A stretch of 64,000 nucleotides of DNA from Chamaecyparis obtusa (GCA_027943335.1 BSBK01003560.1:2171001-2235000), one strand, 5' to 3'. Numbered from the stretch's first letter, positions 1 through 12,100 are shown. Notes: generated from the sequence alone by a model not told the origin. Numbers and translations: made by a program.

Positions 1-14
1 ACATAGAAAAGAAC

Positions 15-3000
15 ATGAGAGATCAATGGGATGGTAGGGCACTAAATATTTCAACTATCAAAGATCTAGTGGTAAGATTTGTAGCTCATGTCATTAGGTA
101 CAAGATATTTCAATCAAGCAAACTGAATAGTGTACCTTGCAGCACCGTGGACATGGCTTACAAAATTGTGAAGAAAGATCACCAGGTTGATCTTGCCAAG
201 CTACTACTACACCAACTACATGACAACATGAAGACAATAAAAGAAAAGAAGTCCAATACATGTAAGTACGGATCACTGCTTGTCTATACATTCCTCTATT
301 TACAAAAATTTGTACCAGGTATTGGAAAAGTTAACTGGCAATCAGATAGACCGATAACTGCTCAGATCGGTGATATGATGAGAAGTCTAGGAGACAATGT
401 GAACAAGGATTTCCATGCATATTTCAAGGAATTTCAAACAAGAATGCAACAAAGAAGCAGAATTCAAAAGAATTAGTAAGAAAATTTGAAGATGACATAT
501 GCTTTTTTGTAAGTACAGACCACTCAATGATAAAGGCAATAGAACTGAGAATAAAATGGCTAGCACCAATGGGTTATGAAATGAATCATGATTTCACTTT
601 GAAATCTATCAATGCATTGCTAGCATTACTGATTGACATCACTGCCAATAGGTTTGGAGTGTATGAGGAAGCTAAGTCTAGAATCTCAATGGACATTGAG
701 ATCGGTAAAATGTCAAGAAGGGAAAAGAAAATGAAAAAGGATCTCATATAAAAATATGGAACTACATCTAACTCACCTAAGGAGTCATTGGTTGATGAAG
801 CAACTGAAGGTCAATTACAGTTGGCTGACAAACCCTATGACAGTGAGGAGACCGAGTCAGACAAAGAAAAGGATAACACACCAGTTCCTCCCACCAATGA
901 TGAAGAAGAATATCAACTTCCTACAATTGATAAACAAGATACTCAGCTACCTGAACCTAAGAGAATGAGGACATGTTCAACAACTACAACCCAATCAACC
1001 GAGCAGAAAGAAGAAGCAGAAAAAGTTGCAAAAAGAAGAGCAGCCACACCGACAAAGAAATACATCAAGAGAAAGAACAAGAAGGTGGCTGAACCACCAA
1101 AGAAAAAGAGGAAATACATAAGGAGTAAGGAAGACATAGAGGAGACTGACACTGAAAATGATCCTGATCAATTTAAGCTAGTTTGTAACAGGGATAGTAC
1201 CATAGAAGAAATAATTGAAGATATTATTGAGAATGTAAATCTTAATGATCCAGGCATAGGCAAATTCAACAACATGTCAATTGAGGACAAGACAAAGATA
1301 GAACATGCTATTGTTCAAATGATGATCAAGTTCAAAAGAGTACTGATGGAATTTGCATGTCAACTGCCGAAGGAACTTGATGATAAAATAAATGAAAGAT
1401 GGGCTATTGCTTTAGACACAGAGAAAAGAAAAAGAGAACTCTCTCTAGGGCATGCAACCACACACTTTAGCTATGCTGAGGTAAGTGAATACATGACAAG
1501 GTATCAGCCTAGATTTTTAGTCAAGAATAGAGCTATGCAGATTATGGCTGAAAATGTAGATGATATGGATGTCATATGTGACTCTCTTTGGACATCAATT
1601 TTGAAAGTAGAAGAGAAAGCTGAACATGAAGCATATCTGAAACTTTCTAAAAAGAGACACAGTTCAAAAGGTAAAAGTATTTTCATTGATGATAATAAAG
1701 GCAAGAAAATAGAAGACACCGGTATATCAGTTACTGAGGTAATTGATATCACCGAGAAAAAGGAAGAAATCAAAGTTTCACAAGATGCACCAGATCAAGC
1801 TAAGATCCACTTGCAAAAGAAAACCAATGATGATGCACTCATTGTGGACATCACTAACGGTGATCCTGATGATAAGGATGATGAAGATGTAATAATTACA
1901 CAATACAAAGATGAAGCATTAAACACTAACAATGTGTGTACATCTCTACCAGGTGAACTACTTGTACTTGTAGAGGCCGCTGAAATAATTTCACAAGTAC
2001 AACCTGATGCCTCTCATCTTGAGCCAACCAAAGATACAACTAAGATTCAAGCACCTGAGCAACCTACAGATACAAATGAGCATGTCAAACCAAAGGCACA
2101 GTCTACAAAATCCAAGGAACCTGAAGAAACCAAGTCAACTAAGGTGAACCAACCTGACACTACCACCAAGACTCCCACTCAATCTACCAAGGAGAAAAAG
2201 AAGGATGATATAGTGTCCACTGGTAAGAATACTCTGAGGAGTGAAGAAAAAGCTATTGTTGTAAGTGAAAAGAAGTCACCTCTAGCCCCGAAGAAGAAAA
2301 AGAAGAAAGCCAAAGGGCTGGTCACCATTGATGAAGTTATCATTATACCTGAATTTGACCCAAGGACTCTAAACCCTGAGGAACTAAGTCGGTATGGGGA
2401 GTTATGTTCAAGGAAAGTGGCACAAGAAAAATTGAGGCAAGAACACAAATGCAAAGAAGTGTTAAATGATGTAAGGGATATTCTTCAACAGATAGTACCA
2501 AAAACAAACCTTGATGAGAATACTCCTATTTTAGAGCAACTTGCCAACCTCATTGATAGAATCAATGCCCTTGATATAGATACAGACAAAAGAATAGAAG
2601 AATAGGTAGAGTCAAAGATTCAACACAAATTGGCAAAAAGGATTAGCACTGAAGTGGTACTCAACAAGGTGAAATTATTTGAGTTCATTACCGAGGTAAA
2701 TTCTATCACCCAGGTAATCTGTCAACTTATAATAAAGCTTTGTACTACAAACACCTTCACTATTGAAATCAGTGAAAAGATAAAAGGTTTAGAAGAAGAA
2801 ATCAAGGAAAGTACACAAGCAACTATCACCGAGCCCACTACTTCCTTAAAGCACATTAACTAAGTTCAGGAACTCCGACAGCTGATAGCAGACTTAAGGA
2901 AACAAGAAGAGCACATCACCGATCAGGTCACAGAGTTACAGAAAGTACTCATTCCTTACCTAAAGATTTTTGAAACACATATTGTCAAAGCTGAGCAACT

Positions 3001-3157
3001 TGTGGCAACACCAGAGATTTCGGTGTTGGAAAATATCTTTGACATGCATGCACAAGTCGGTCTTGAGCAAATTGCTCTTACCAACTTGAAAGAGGAATGG
3101 GAAAACCTCTTGGAGTCTGTGAAGAAAACCCATCAACACATTTTTGATAAGATGTAA
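15..3157 (+). pseudogene. Lysine/glutamate-rich retroelement ORF of unknown function, broken by one frameshift and three stops
   Basis: A reading of about 1,040 codons precedes the polypurine tract. It opens in one frame (15-476), shifts near 465-470, then keeps one frame to TAA at 3155. In-frame stops sit at 749 (TAA), 2603 (TAG) and 2861 (TAA). The first ~240 residues are mixed hydrophobic/charged and look globular. A strongly basic stretch (about 1015-1130, runs such as PPKKKRKY) resembles a nuclear localisation signal. A helical segment at about 1270-1570 recurs in the element at 55972-57430. A long acidic/Thr/Lys-rich linker follows, and the end (about 2330-3150) looks coiled-coil. I see no zinc knuckle, protease, integrase or RT motif. 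It could be a Gag-like structural protein of a non-autonomous element or an extra 3' ORF of a copia element. I do not recognise the family. Confidence 0.6.
788..2605 (+). CDS. Open 605-codon core of the lysine-rich retroelement ORF
   Basis: This is the longest uninterrupted reading frame in the window, ending at a TAG at 2603 that the same frame reads through to 2863 and 3157. The ATG at 788 is only the first Met after the in-frame TAA at 749, so it is probably not a native start. Composition is low-complexity: Lys, Glu, Asp and Thr dominate. There is a PPKKKRKY-type basic motif near residue 105, a KKKKKK run near residue 504, and a predicted helical block around residues 165-255 containing KINERW. 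The last ~90 residues (PEELSRYGELC onward) look helical. An ORF this long in AT-rich decayed DNA suggests recent constraint or recent insertion. Function unknown. Confidence 0.55.
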   Translation: MVDEATEGQLQLADKPYDSEETESDKEKDNTPVPPTNDEEEYQLPTIDKQDTQLPEPKRMRTCSTTTTQSTEQKEEAEKVAKRRAATPTKKYIKRKNKKVAEPPKKKRKYIRSKEDIEETDTENDPDQFKLVCNRDSTIEEIIEDIIENVNLNDPGIGKFNNMSIEDKTKIEHAIVQMMIKFKRVLMEFACQLPKELDDKINERWAIALDTEKRKRELSLGHATTHFSYAEVSEYMTRYQPRFLVKNRAMQIMAENVDDMDVICDSLWTSILKVEEKAEHEAYLKLSKKRHSSKGKSIFIDDNKGKKIEDTGISVTEVIDITEKKEEIKVSQDAPDQAKIHLQKKTNDDALIVDITNGDPDDKDDEDVIITQYKDEALNTNNVCTSLPGELLVLVEAAEIISQVQPDASHLEPTKDTTKIQAPEQPTDTNEHVKPKAQSTKSKEPEETKSTKVNQPDTTTKTPTQSTKEKKKDDIVSTGKNTLRSEEKAIVVSEKKSPLAPKKKKKKAKGLVTIDEVIIIPEFDPRTLNPEELSRYGELCSRKVAQEKLRQEHKCKEVLNDVRDILQQIVPKTNLDENTPILEQLANLIDRINALDIDTDKRIEE

Positions 3158-3390
3158 GTATACATTACCTAACTTTTTGGAATTTGGCATTATTATCAAA
3201 AAGGGGGAAAACATGTATATGCCAAATAATATATTTTTGATATGTATATTACATAATACCCGGATCATGCACCGAAGGGGACTACTTTTGTACTTAGAAG
3301 TTTTTGTAGTGGATATGTATATGGAAGAGACATAAGGGATATATAGAAACATTTTTGTCTATATACATTATGAAGTTTTGATACTAATGC
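3158..3390 (+). other. 3' untranslated part of Copia-B with a second purine tract
   Basis: No coding signal. A purine run at 3197-3210 (AAAAAGGGGGAAA) follows TTTGGCATT and lies about 190 bp upstream of the LTR-proximal tract. The same pair of features (TTTGGCATT, then AAAGGGGGA) occurs in the Copia-E remnant near 57470-57490, so this second tract is conserved between the two elements. Confidence 0.5.
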
Positions 3391-3402
3391 CAAAGGGGGA
3401 GA
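3391..3402 (+). promoter_or_regulatory. Polypurine tract of Copia-B
   Basis: CAAAGGGGGAGA lies directly 5' of the LTR TG at 3404. This is the usual plus-strand primer of copia elements. Confidence 0.8.
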
Positions 3403-3403
3403 T

Positions 3404-4591
3404 TGTTAATCTCTATTGAGCATTTTTGGTTGTAATTAGTATCAAAGGACAGTAAACAGGTCGGTCGGTTATTTACATTGAGACAGTCAGTAACTAGAAG
3501 TAAGATAGAGCAGTCGGTAAAGCCTTATACCGAGTATCACACAGTTAACCGAGCACCAGTGACACTAAAACCGCTGGTCAGTAAACACCAAGCATTTTAG
3601 TATACACCGAGCAGATTATATAGTGTTTACCAATGATCACAGTAAATGACATAGTAATCTAAAATGGCACATTATTCTATGCAAATAGTTATAACAGATC
3701 GTAAAATGGTTTACCAAGATCGAGGAGCATTTATTGTAAAATATATTCATTAAATGCAATGATTATCTTATTTGTATTAGTTGATCTAGGTTATTTTGCA
3801 TCATAGATCTTAGGGTTATGATTTTCTTTTGTAACCTAATCTTTTTTTAAGCAGCAAAAACATAACACTATATATTGTATATGTTCGCACCATTTTATGG
3901 GGTTGTTGAATTGATATATATGAATCACGGAGCACTTGAAGAAATTGCCTATCTTTAAGACAATTAGTTTATCGAGCAGAACAAAGTATAGAGGTTTTTA
4001 GATTGAACAGAATTAGACAAGGCTACCAAGCAGAACAGAGCAGAGAACCATCACAGATAAGGTGATATTTTGATAAGCACTTATAGATATGTTTCAGACA
4101 ATTGAGTTGTCAACTAGCAGATAGTTTACCTATTACTTTCTAATAATTGTGATAGAGTTTTTGTGAAATCTGTTAACCGAGTACACACTTCATATAGTGT
4201 TGTTAAATCCTATAACTAGGTAGATCTACCTGATCTAATATGTTACTCCTAACAGGGTAAGATCACAATAAGTGATCAAAACTTGTAGCCTTAACAGGAA
4301 AACCTTTTCTATTTGTAGTAGTGAAGAATTTGTGGGTGTCATCCCCACCGTAGTTTTTACCTTCTAACAGGGGTTTCTACGTTACCAAAATACTTGTGTT
4401 ATGTGATTGTCATATTGATTTCATATTGTTTACTTTCTTAAGTTAGCTAGATGATTGATTTATGCAATTAGATTCAAGTTATTTTGATCGGTTATCATAG
4501 TATTCAGTTATAGATCAGAAAGTTTTGCAACTAAAGTTTTGAAGGCATTGATTCACCCCTCCCCTCTCAGTACCTATCTCTCCTAATTCCA
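3404..4591 (+). repeat. 3' LTR of Copia-B (about 1.19 kb)
   Basis: It begins TGTTAATCTC next to the polypurine tract and ends about 4591 after a CACCCCTCCCC block. The interior carries several AACAGG/AACAGGG motifs (4251-4372), a common pattern of copia U5 regions; similar spaced motifs occur in the Copia-C LTR at 26620-26780. The right end is set by where homology to chromovirus gag resumes, so it is accurate to a few bases only. Confidence 0.7.
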
Positions 4592-4929
4592 ATACTTATT
4601 TTCCTTACGGACATTTTCATACTCAAAGTACTTTTCCATCTCGGTGATCCAATCCACCAACTCATCTAAATCCAAATTTCCACTATACTCAAGAGGATTG
4701 AAATGTGGGGTAGACTTCAGATTTGTCAAAGCTTTCAACAATATTTTCTCACCCTAAACCATCACAAGTGTAGGTCTTGGAACATTTGTTCTTCTTCAAT
4801 CTCTTCATCACTAACATCTTCAAGATGTTTTCCTCTATGTTGGGCTGTCTCAATAGCTTCTAGTCTAGCAGTAAGTTGTCTCAACATGTATGCCAATCCT
4901 AGATCTACATCTTGCCTCCCATGAACTAT
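4592..4929 (-). pseudogene. N-terminal gag fragment of chromovirus A1
   Basis: On the minus strand this matches, base for base over long runs, the gag start of element A2 at 22105-22437. It includes the helical segment (LRQLTARLEAIETAQ) and an acidic stretch (EDVSDEE). The position of A2's start ATG (22435-22437) reads ATA here (4927-4929), so the start codon has been lost. The rest of gag and all of pol are missing on the left because Copia-B begins there; they should continue beyond Copia-B outside the window. Retrotransposon Gag forms the particle. Confidence 0.75.
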
Positions 4930-5053
4930 CTCGAAACCCTCTGCAGTTGTAGGTCAGATCACAATCTGCTACCCTACAACAATATTAACTAGGGTTTCAC
5001 AAGAAGGAACCCCCAAACCTGGATTTACCAATCTAGATCCAGATCTAAACCTT

Positions 5054-5066
5054 CTCTTTGATACCA
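5054..5066 (-). promoter_or_regulatory. Primer-binding site of chromovirus A1
   Basis: The minus strand reads TGGTATCAAAGAG, two bases from the LTR end. It is an initiator-Met tRNA type site with one change from TGGTATCAGAG. Confidence 0.75.
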
Positions 5067-5068
5067 CC

Positions 5069-5448
5069 TGACACAAGGAAGAGCGGAGAGAGGGGCCAAA
5101 TGCACACTCTAATTTAAATCTACCCTGCAGAGATCACACAAAAAAGTAATAACACGCAAAGTGAGAGAGAGAATGCATAAGATATTCTTATATTTCATCA
5201 AATAGATTCATACATGCCAGGTAGTAAGGCCTTCCTAGTTAGGGCCAGATACAACAATTCAAATACAACAGTCCTCCAACATGTGAGGATTCAGAACTAC
5301 CTTCAAACTTCTAATTGATACTACTAATCTTCTATCACCTAAAAATTGATACTAAAAACTACAACCAACAACTACATTATATACAAGAGGCTACTGAAAC
5401 AAGTTGGCCTTCATATCCACCATTAACGGAAGGAACGACTAGATCTAG
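5069..5448 (-). repeat. 5' LTR of chromovirus A1, R/U5-proximal half (split LTR)
   Basis: It is homologous to the A2 LTRs over their first ~370 plus-strand bases and shares the GAGAGAGAATGCA, TTCATACATG and CAAGAGGCT segments. The minus-strand end CCTTGTGTCA corresponds to CCTTGTGCCA of A2. The LTR is cut at 5448 by the LARD-like insertion and resumes at 16132. A TATA-like stretch on the minus strand (about 5377-5385) matches that of A2. Confidence 0.85.
5444..5448. repeat. Target-site duplication TCTAG, left copy
   Basis: It directly precedes the TGTAGTGCC start of the LARD-like element. The identical TCTAG follows the element at 16127-16131. Confidence 0.9.
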
Positions 5449-8400
5449 TGTAGTGCCTCTTCAACTCTAACTCATTGAAGACTAATGTTGGTAAGTAACT
5501 CGATGAGAGTGATGTAGGTAAGTAAACCATCCATATTTTCTAATCATTGTGATGCACATCTATGTAGAGTTTATGATAGTTAAATACATTGTTTAATTTT
5601 ATGTGGTATTTCTATTTTAGCAATCGATAAATAAATGTATTATTTTGGAAACCATACTAATTATCAAATTAAGAATGAGGAGATAAATGCAAATGTCTAT
5701 TTTGACTTATTTATTTTGATAAATTTATTAATTCATTTATAATATTCAAAAAAATATATAAAAATAAAATCACAAGAAATTTTTACCATATTAATAATCA
5801 TTAAATACTATCCTATCCTATATCAAAATTACAAACCTTAATAAGAGATTATCTAATTATATAAATATATTATTTATAAAATAAATGTTTTTATTTTATT
5901 TTATTTATATATATATTCCTTAATCAAAAGAAAATATTATAAATAAACTATTCCATTTTATAAAAGTAAAGTATGTAAATTTATGTAAAGAAACTTATAG
6001 GAAAGAAAGATATGTGGAAGTTTCTAAAAGAAATACTTTTCCTTAAGATAAAAACTTGGGGTTAAACTTAAGAAAACTAAGTTCACGTGGGGATGCTGTT
6101 TTACATAATTCTATGAGGATTTGGGATAAAACTATGGCTTAAAATCAATGCCATGCAAATTGGTTTAAATGACAGTTAAGAGACAGTGCAGAATGATAAA
6201 AGAACATATTCCAAAGTAATGTATTTTAAAATTATTGTACCGTGCCTTAGATTTGGTATCATTCTATTTTGTTGATAATGATTAGAGGTGTGGCTAATAG
6301 TTAAAGAATTAAGTGGCACAATTAGAGATGTTATAAAAAAGTTATCTTTACGGTTACATCGGAAAAGGTAATGAAGGAACAAAAAACCTTTGATGGTTGC
6401 ATTCTGGGGAAGCTTTATATAAAATAAAAAATGGGGGATCTGCAGAGAGGATGGAGATTCTGGATGGATGGCGAGCATTTGGTGAAATGGATTTTATTAT
6501 ATTTGGATGGAAGGCCTCTTGCTGTGAAGGAGGGGCGACCCAACACAGTCTTCATGATTGGCGAAAACATAAAGGCAAGAATGGAAATATGAGATTTTCA
6601 GCTTTAAAATTTCTTCTGTGTTCATTCATTCGCAGTCCATAGGAGGAGGTTTGATTGTAAACTCATATTTTAAGCAAAGGGAAAAATACATTTGGATTCG
6701 TTGCCGTATCACGAGATGACTCTGTAATCATTGCCAGGTTTGGACACACTTAATTTACACTCTTATTCTTTAAAGTGGTTCTTTATAATCAAATACGCTA
6801 CAGTAATCTTATGGCATATAAATGTTTTATCATTTATGTTTTTTTTTTGAATGGTTAGAATTACTTAACCCATTGGATGGTGATTTGGTATATGCTTTCT
6901 AACCTTGGATTTTATTTTATCTGGAGGGTAAGCATTTAACCTTCTATTCCATGTTCATTAACTCTATTTATTTCATGAATGCATCCATAGTAGCATAAAT
7001 TTAATTTATTATTAGATGTTTGATACAAATAAATCATTGGTAGATCTTGAGAAATGAAATTGAGTTTGTCAGAGTTATGGAAAATATTTCAAATTGATAA
7101 TTTTGAACTTATGTACAATATTGCTAAGACACCTTCAAATTCTAAATTCTTATAGTGATTTGAATTTGTTATATAAGATCCTCCATGAAAATAATATAAA
7201 ATAAAATCCTAGAATACTAAAATTATGAAAGATAGGACTAAGTATTTGTGTTTAATGGAGTTGATGTTTATCTAAAATCATACAAATTGCAGATTTCTAT
7301 TTCTTAATCTTATAAAAGAAAAGATTATATTAGATATTATTCTCAGCATGTTCCTTACAAGCATGCAACATATATCATTAATAATACTTCAAGTAGATTG
7401 AATCTGTCTATCCTATACTCATACCTATATCAGATCAAGGATATATATATTCACATAGTTAATAGTTATACAATCAGTAGGTTGGCTTGGATTAGTTGGT
7501 AAGTTATTGAAAGAATGTTGATTATTAATTAATAATTGATCTTTGTAAACTGTTATAACTAGTAGCTATTTATATTTTCAAATATAGATATATCAAAATT
7601 TTATTTATTTATTTTAATATTAGTCCTCATAAATTTTTGAGACCAAGTGGTTTATCTATAACTCTAATGAATGAATGATGTTAAGATAGAAATGTAATTT
7701 TTATATTTGATTATTTTAATGGAACAATAACGTCATGTTTTATTATCTCAAATAATTATTCATGTAGCTTGAATGTTGGCATTTTGGATAGTTTGTATTA
7801 TACTATGGGGTCTATTATTGTTACATTTTGTTTTTAATTAATTGGGTTTGAGGTGGTTCAAACTTCTAATAGTTGTAGTACTTTAGATTATAAGTGATTA
7901 ACTCTAGAGAAAAATGAGATATTTTGGCTTTTCTAGTAATTGAGCATTAAATTTGACATGAAACTTTGGAAAATCAATTAAAAATTATCCAAAGGTAATA
8001 TTATGCTTAATGTTTTTGCAAGGTTAAGAGATTTTTGTATATATGTATATCTATGTATATTAGTAGTTATGAATTTGAATGGACAATTATATGTGTGTTA
8101 TGCCTTCTTGAAGATGCTTATTGCCATGGATGTGCAATTGATGATATGTCCTTGTTCCCTTCAATCAATTAAGTGTAAGCTTGGATAACCTACTATTCAT
8201 TTGGTTGCATTAATCATAATTAAATTGATCAGTAGGAATAGAGGAGGGATTGAGCCTAAGTTATGTTTTCATGGGATTGTACAAGTCCTTAGAGATTGGG
8301 ATGATCATAATTTACTAAATGATGTCTTTCATGATGATTGTTATTAATGTTCTAAATTTTGTTATTACATTAGGAGTCAATTATGTATCATTCCTATGTT

Positions 8401-9103
8401 TTGGGTGGGATATGTTTTAGTGAGCACTTTGATTAAGGAGGTTCTAGTATGCTATATTGGCATGGGTTAAACTCTATCATGAGCTATGGAATTGGTGTCA
8501 ATTTATCAATTAATTATAGGAATTTTTCTCTGTCTCACCTAAGTGGGTCGCATCCGACAAAAAATATGTCTAGGGAATAGGACCCTAGAAAGGGTTGAAT
8601 ACACGCTTTCTTGATTTTATGGATAGATAGTTTGAAACTAAAAGAGTTGAACTACGAAGTCTCTAAGTGTGAACGTAGGAAAGGCCATCAGTGATAAGCC
8701 CCCAAGGCTTAGGTCCAGTCCCATAGGGTTTGTCTTAAATTTTTAAATGCAATTATTTTACATCTTCTCAATAATGATTTGCATTGCTAAGATATCAATA
8801 AAGTGTTTGTTTATGATTATGCATCTAATTTTTGCACCTAGTTGTTTAGACATGTGTGTATATACAGGTGTTGGACATGGTGGTTATAATGAAAAAAAAT
8901 AAGGTAGTGATATTCAGGTATGTAGTGATAATCATTGTTAATTAAGTATGACAAGTAGTATGATCTATTGGTTGTCTTGACTTCTATTTACATAATATCA
9001 ATGAGATTATATTATGCTACTTTATTGCTAAAAAAAGAAATTATGCATGTTTTGTTGTGTTATTTATGTCCTTGTGCTGAGGGAACCTCAGTGGGGCATT
9101 ACA
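5449..9103 (+). repeat. 5' LTR of the LARD-like element (3,655 bp)
   Basis: It runs from TGTAGTGCCTC to GGGGCATTACA. Almost every stretch recurs in order in the 3' LTR about 7.03 kb downstream, with scattered substitutions and small indels. It is strongly AT-rich. Short ORFs at 6397-6642 and 8003-8188 recur in the other LTR simply because the LTRs are copies; nothing else suggests they are genes. There is an AT-rich island at 5700-5960. No other gene was seen in this 3.6 kb. Confidence 0.9.
6415..6424 (+). promoter_or_regulatory. Candidate TATA box of the LARD-like 5' LTR
   Basis: TTATATAAAA follows the G-containing segment TTCTGGGGAAGC. The same motif in the same setting occurs at 13439-13448 in the 3' LTR. 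It is the best TATA match in the first kilobase and would put U3 at about 0.97 kb. No transcript data. Confidence 0.45.
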
Positions 9104-9105
9104 TC

Positions 9106-9118
9106 TAGTATTAGAGCC
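9106..9118 (+). promoter_or_regulatory. Primer-binding site of the LARD-like element
   Basis: TAGTATTAGAGCC begins two bases after the LTR end and differs from the initiator-Met tRNA site TGGTATCAGAGCC at two positions, both G-to-A or C-to-T. The following bases (TACACTGGGAGCT) match those after the primer site of element G (TACACTAGGAGCT, about 61420). Confidence 0.75.
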
Positions 9119-12100
9119 CATGTTTCTACACTGGGAGCTCTGGGACTTATGCGTCTACCATGTATTCTTGATAAGTATTTTCAGATCACTTTCTTCTTTG
9201 CCTCCTTACTATTACATAGTTTATCTTCTTGATTTATATTTGAGTTATGTTGTAGATAGTTCAAAGTGTATCTTCCTAGATTTATAACTTCCTATTGACT
9301 CTGAACATGCATTGTTTCTTTTTTTATATTATCTATTGTTAAACTTAATCGTATTTTTGATTGAATGTGTATTCTCTCTTGTAGTGTACGTTGTTTGTTA
9401 TGAGCAATTGATAGTTGATATCTTGTTATTATCAAATAGCTATACATAATATGATTGAATGTATTTCTATTGCATGTTTAAACAACTAAATTGTAGTATA
9501 TTCTGTTTGATAATGCTAATTGAAAAAAATAAAAAAATAAAAAAAATAAACACCTTTTCTCCCTCTCTTCTCTACTTGATGAATAATTATCAAAGGGTGT
9601 TAGTTAAAGAAAAAATACAAGTATATGATTTAAATCATTATTTTTGCATGTATATTATGCATGTTTATTAAATGTTTTGATAAGGGTTTATTGATGCAAA
9701 TATTGAAAGAATAAATGAATTTCATGCAATCTTTTTATTACCTTGATTATTTATTGTTTATCCTTCACATGGTAAAAGATGAATATGAACTATTGGGTGA
9801 AATAGGAATGCCTAGGTAAATCTATTAAGTTGCAAACATGTTTTTAGGTGTGATAATCATTGACTTACATTGATAGATTCTTGATGAGTTAATGAAATTA
9901 TTATGTTGGTTAATATTAGTAACTTGAGAAAAGAAAAGAGATCTTATGTGAAGTATAAATTAACCCCTAAATAAAAATGGATTATTTATGCAACATTTAT
10001 GGCTAAATGTGTTGTTCTTCTCTGTTATGGGAAACATCTAGCTGAATTCAGTGTACTCTGAAAAGATGATGTTTTGTATATCCTTTATGTCTTGGATTAA
10101 GTAAAAATTAGAAATAATGATTCCATGAGTATGATATGCTATGTGGACACAATGAGAATATGGAAAGGATGGAGCGGTAAACTATGGATAACTTATAATT
10201 TTATTATGTATTCCCTCGTCAATGTGATTAAACCAGTACAAGTGCTTTTGTTGGGTGTTGTGTAAAACCAGTAATTGCTTTGTGTGCCATGTGAAGGTGT
10301 AATAAAGAACCTATCTATGGGATTTATGGTTGTGTTTAGGTATGAGAGAACCATACTACTTATGTGCTTCTTTCTTTTTTTTAACCCCACTGAGTACCAA
10401 CCCGTGGGTTAATTATAATTCAAAAGGGATAGTAATTGTTACCAATTTCTCAAGTAGAATGATCAGTGTACAAATAATGGTGGCACAAAGTGACCTTAGA
10501 TTCTACTACTTAAGAGATGAAGTAATAAATGACTTCCCCTATAACTCAGTATGTGGAGGGGTAGTATACTATAATCATTGCCACTTCCTTGGGTAGAATG
10601 GATGGCATACGAGTAATGGCGGTGTGAAGTGACCTTAGCTTCTACTACCCAAGGGAGGAGGTAAACAAATACTTCCCCTTATGATGAACCCATATGTGTG
10701 GTTCATAAGTGTTAGCCTAATTCCCACAATTCTTGAGCATAATTCCAATACCTAATGTGAGATTCTATGGATAGATATATGATTTATGGATATGTACATT
10801 TCTATGTGGTCCAACATGTGGAGGGAGATTCTTTTAGCCCATGCTGTGATGGATACCATATTCGCACATGTTCTGACATAATGCAATGAATATGATGCCA
10901 CACCCCACTAATGTTTCGATATAGTGTGAGGTGATGATGCCGTGTTGTTGATGGTAGCAAGCCAAGCTCGAGAACACAATGCCATGTACATAATTATGTG
11001 AAGGGGCAGTATATGTATGTATTTTTTCCCCTACTTGATGCAAAGTGAATTGGTGATGCTTGCATGCTTGTAGAGGGGCACCCATAGATGCTCAGTTTAG
11101 TAGACACGATAGGCATATAGGTGGGCCCTAGCCATGTATACCTCTGGCTACAATGATGATCTATGAGAGACATCATTATGTGGGGTGTGTCCTGTGTGTG
11201 CCTACTCCATGAGGAACACTACCATGCGACATACGACCAAAGTGTGATTACTCCACTTGGTGTATGGTCATGTCGGGTGTGTTGGCATGCTTAATCTCCA
11301 CCATCTGATGTAGGGGTGTTGCTGAGGTGAACCCCCTATGCCATGTGGGTAGTGTTTCTTAGGCCCAACCACATGAAGGGCTATTGCAATAGCTAGACGT
11401 TGTTCCCTCCTTCCTCATGAGGTGACTAGATATAGTCACAAAGTGATGTGATGTGCAATTTATGGTGATTTTCATCTTTATTTGTGTAGACCAGTAATTT
11501 TCTCATCTTTTCCTATGAAATTTTAGCCACGACTTGTGAAATTTATCTGGCATATAATTTATTGTTGCAACATCTTGGATTCTTATTCTGTTGAGATTGA
11601 TAATTCACTTTCTATTATTTATGAACTTTGGTGGCTAAACTAATTTCTTTTGGATTTTCAAATGTTGGTCTTGTGTTGTGTCGTGATTCCTCACTAAAGA
11701 CACATGATGTGGACTTGGTGAGTGTATACGAGGAAGTAGACGTAGGGTACCCTTGAGGATGGGGGTATGTGAGGCTTTTATGAAGCTAGTATTCACTACC
11801 TACCTATGTGTGGTGTCTACTCCTTGGAGGCTAACCACCTTACATAAACAAGGAGTAGGACATGTGGTCTTATATGGAGGGCTAATTGTGTGTATGGCCC
11901 AAAACCCCATCAAACCACTGAGTGAGGCATGGATTATGGATTATGATCATAGACTATTGTTTATGGATTCCAAATATAGATGAGACTGGTATTGTACCCT
12001 AAAGTGAGAGCTTGTCCTGAGAGGTGGCTACTCCTAAGCCTTGTGACGTGTAATCCCAGTGATGTTGACTGGTATGTTTGTGTAGAGTATGGTTATTGTT

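Larger units (their letters stand above)
1..4591 (+). mobile_element. Copia-B: 3' part of a copia-type LTR retrotransposon
   Basis: The 3' end is complete: a long ORF, a polypurine tract at 3391-3402 and an LTR starting with TG at 3404. The LTR closes with a C-rich block (about 4556-4568) before a CA at about 4591, a layout shared with the other copia LTRs here. The 5' LTR, primer site and any gag-pol lie left of the window or are absent. The right edge abuts minus-strand chromovirus gag (A1), so Copia-B most likely inserted into A1. The predicted 5-bp duplication is ATACT (4592-4596), whose partner would be off-window. The copia assignment rests on the tract/LTR junction and LTR layout, not on enzyme domains. 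Confidence 0.7.

Noticed and set aside
8003..8188. 61-codon ORF repeated at 15024-15209
   Set aside because: It recurs only because both lie in the paired LTRs of the LARD-like element. The length is within chance and composition gives no support.
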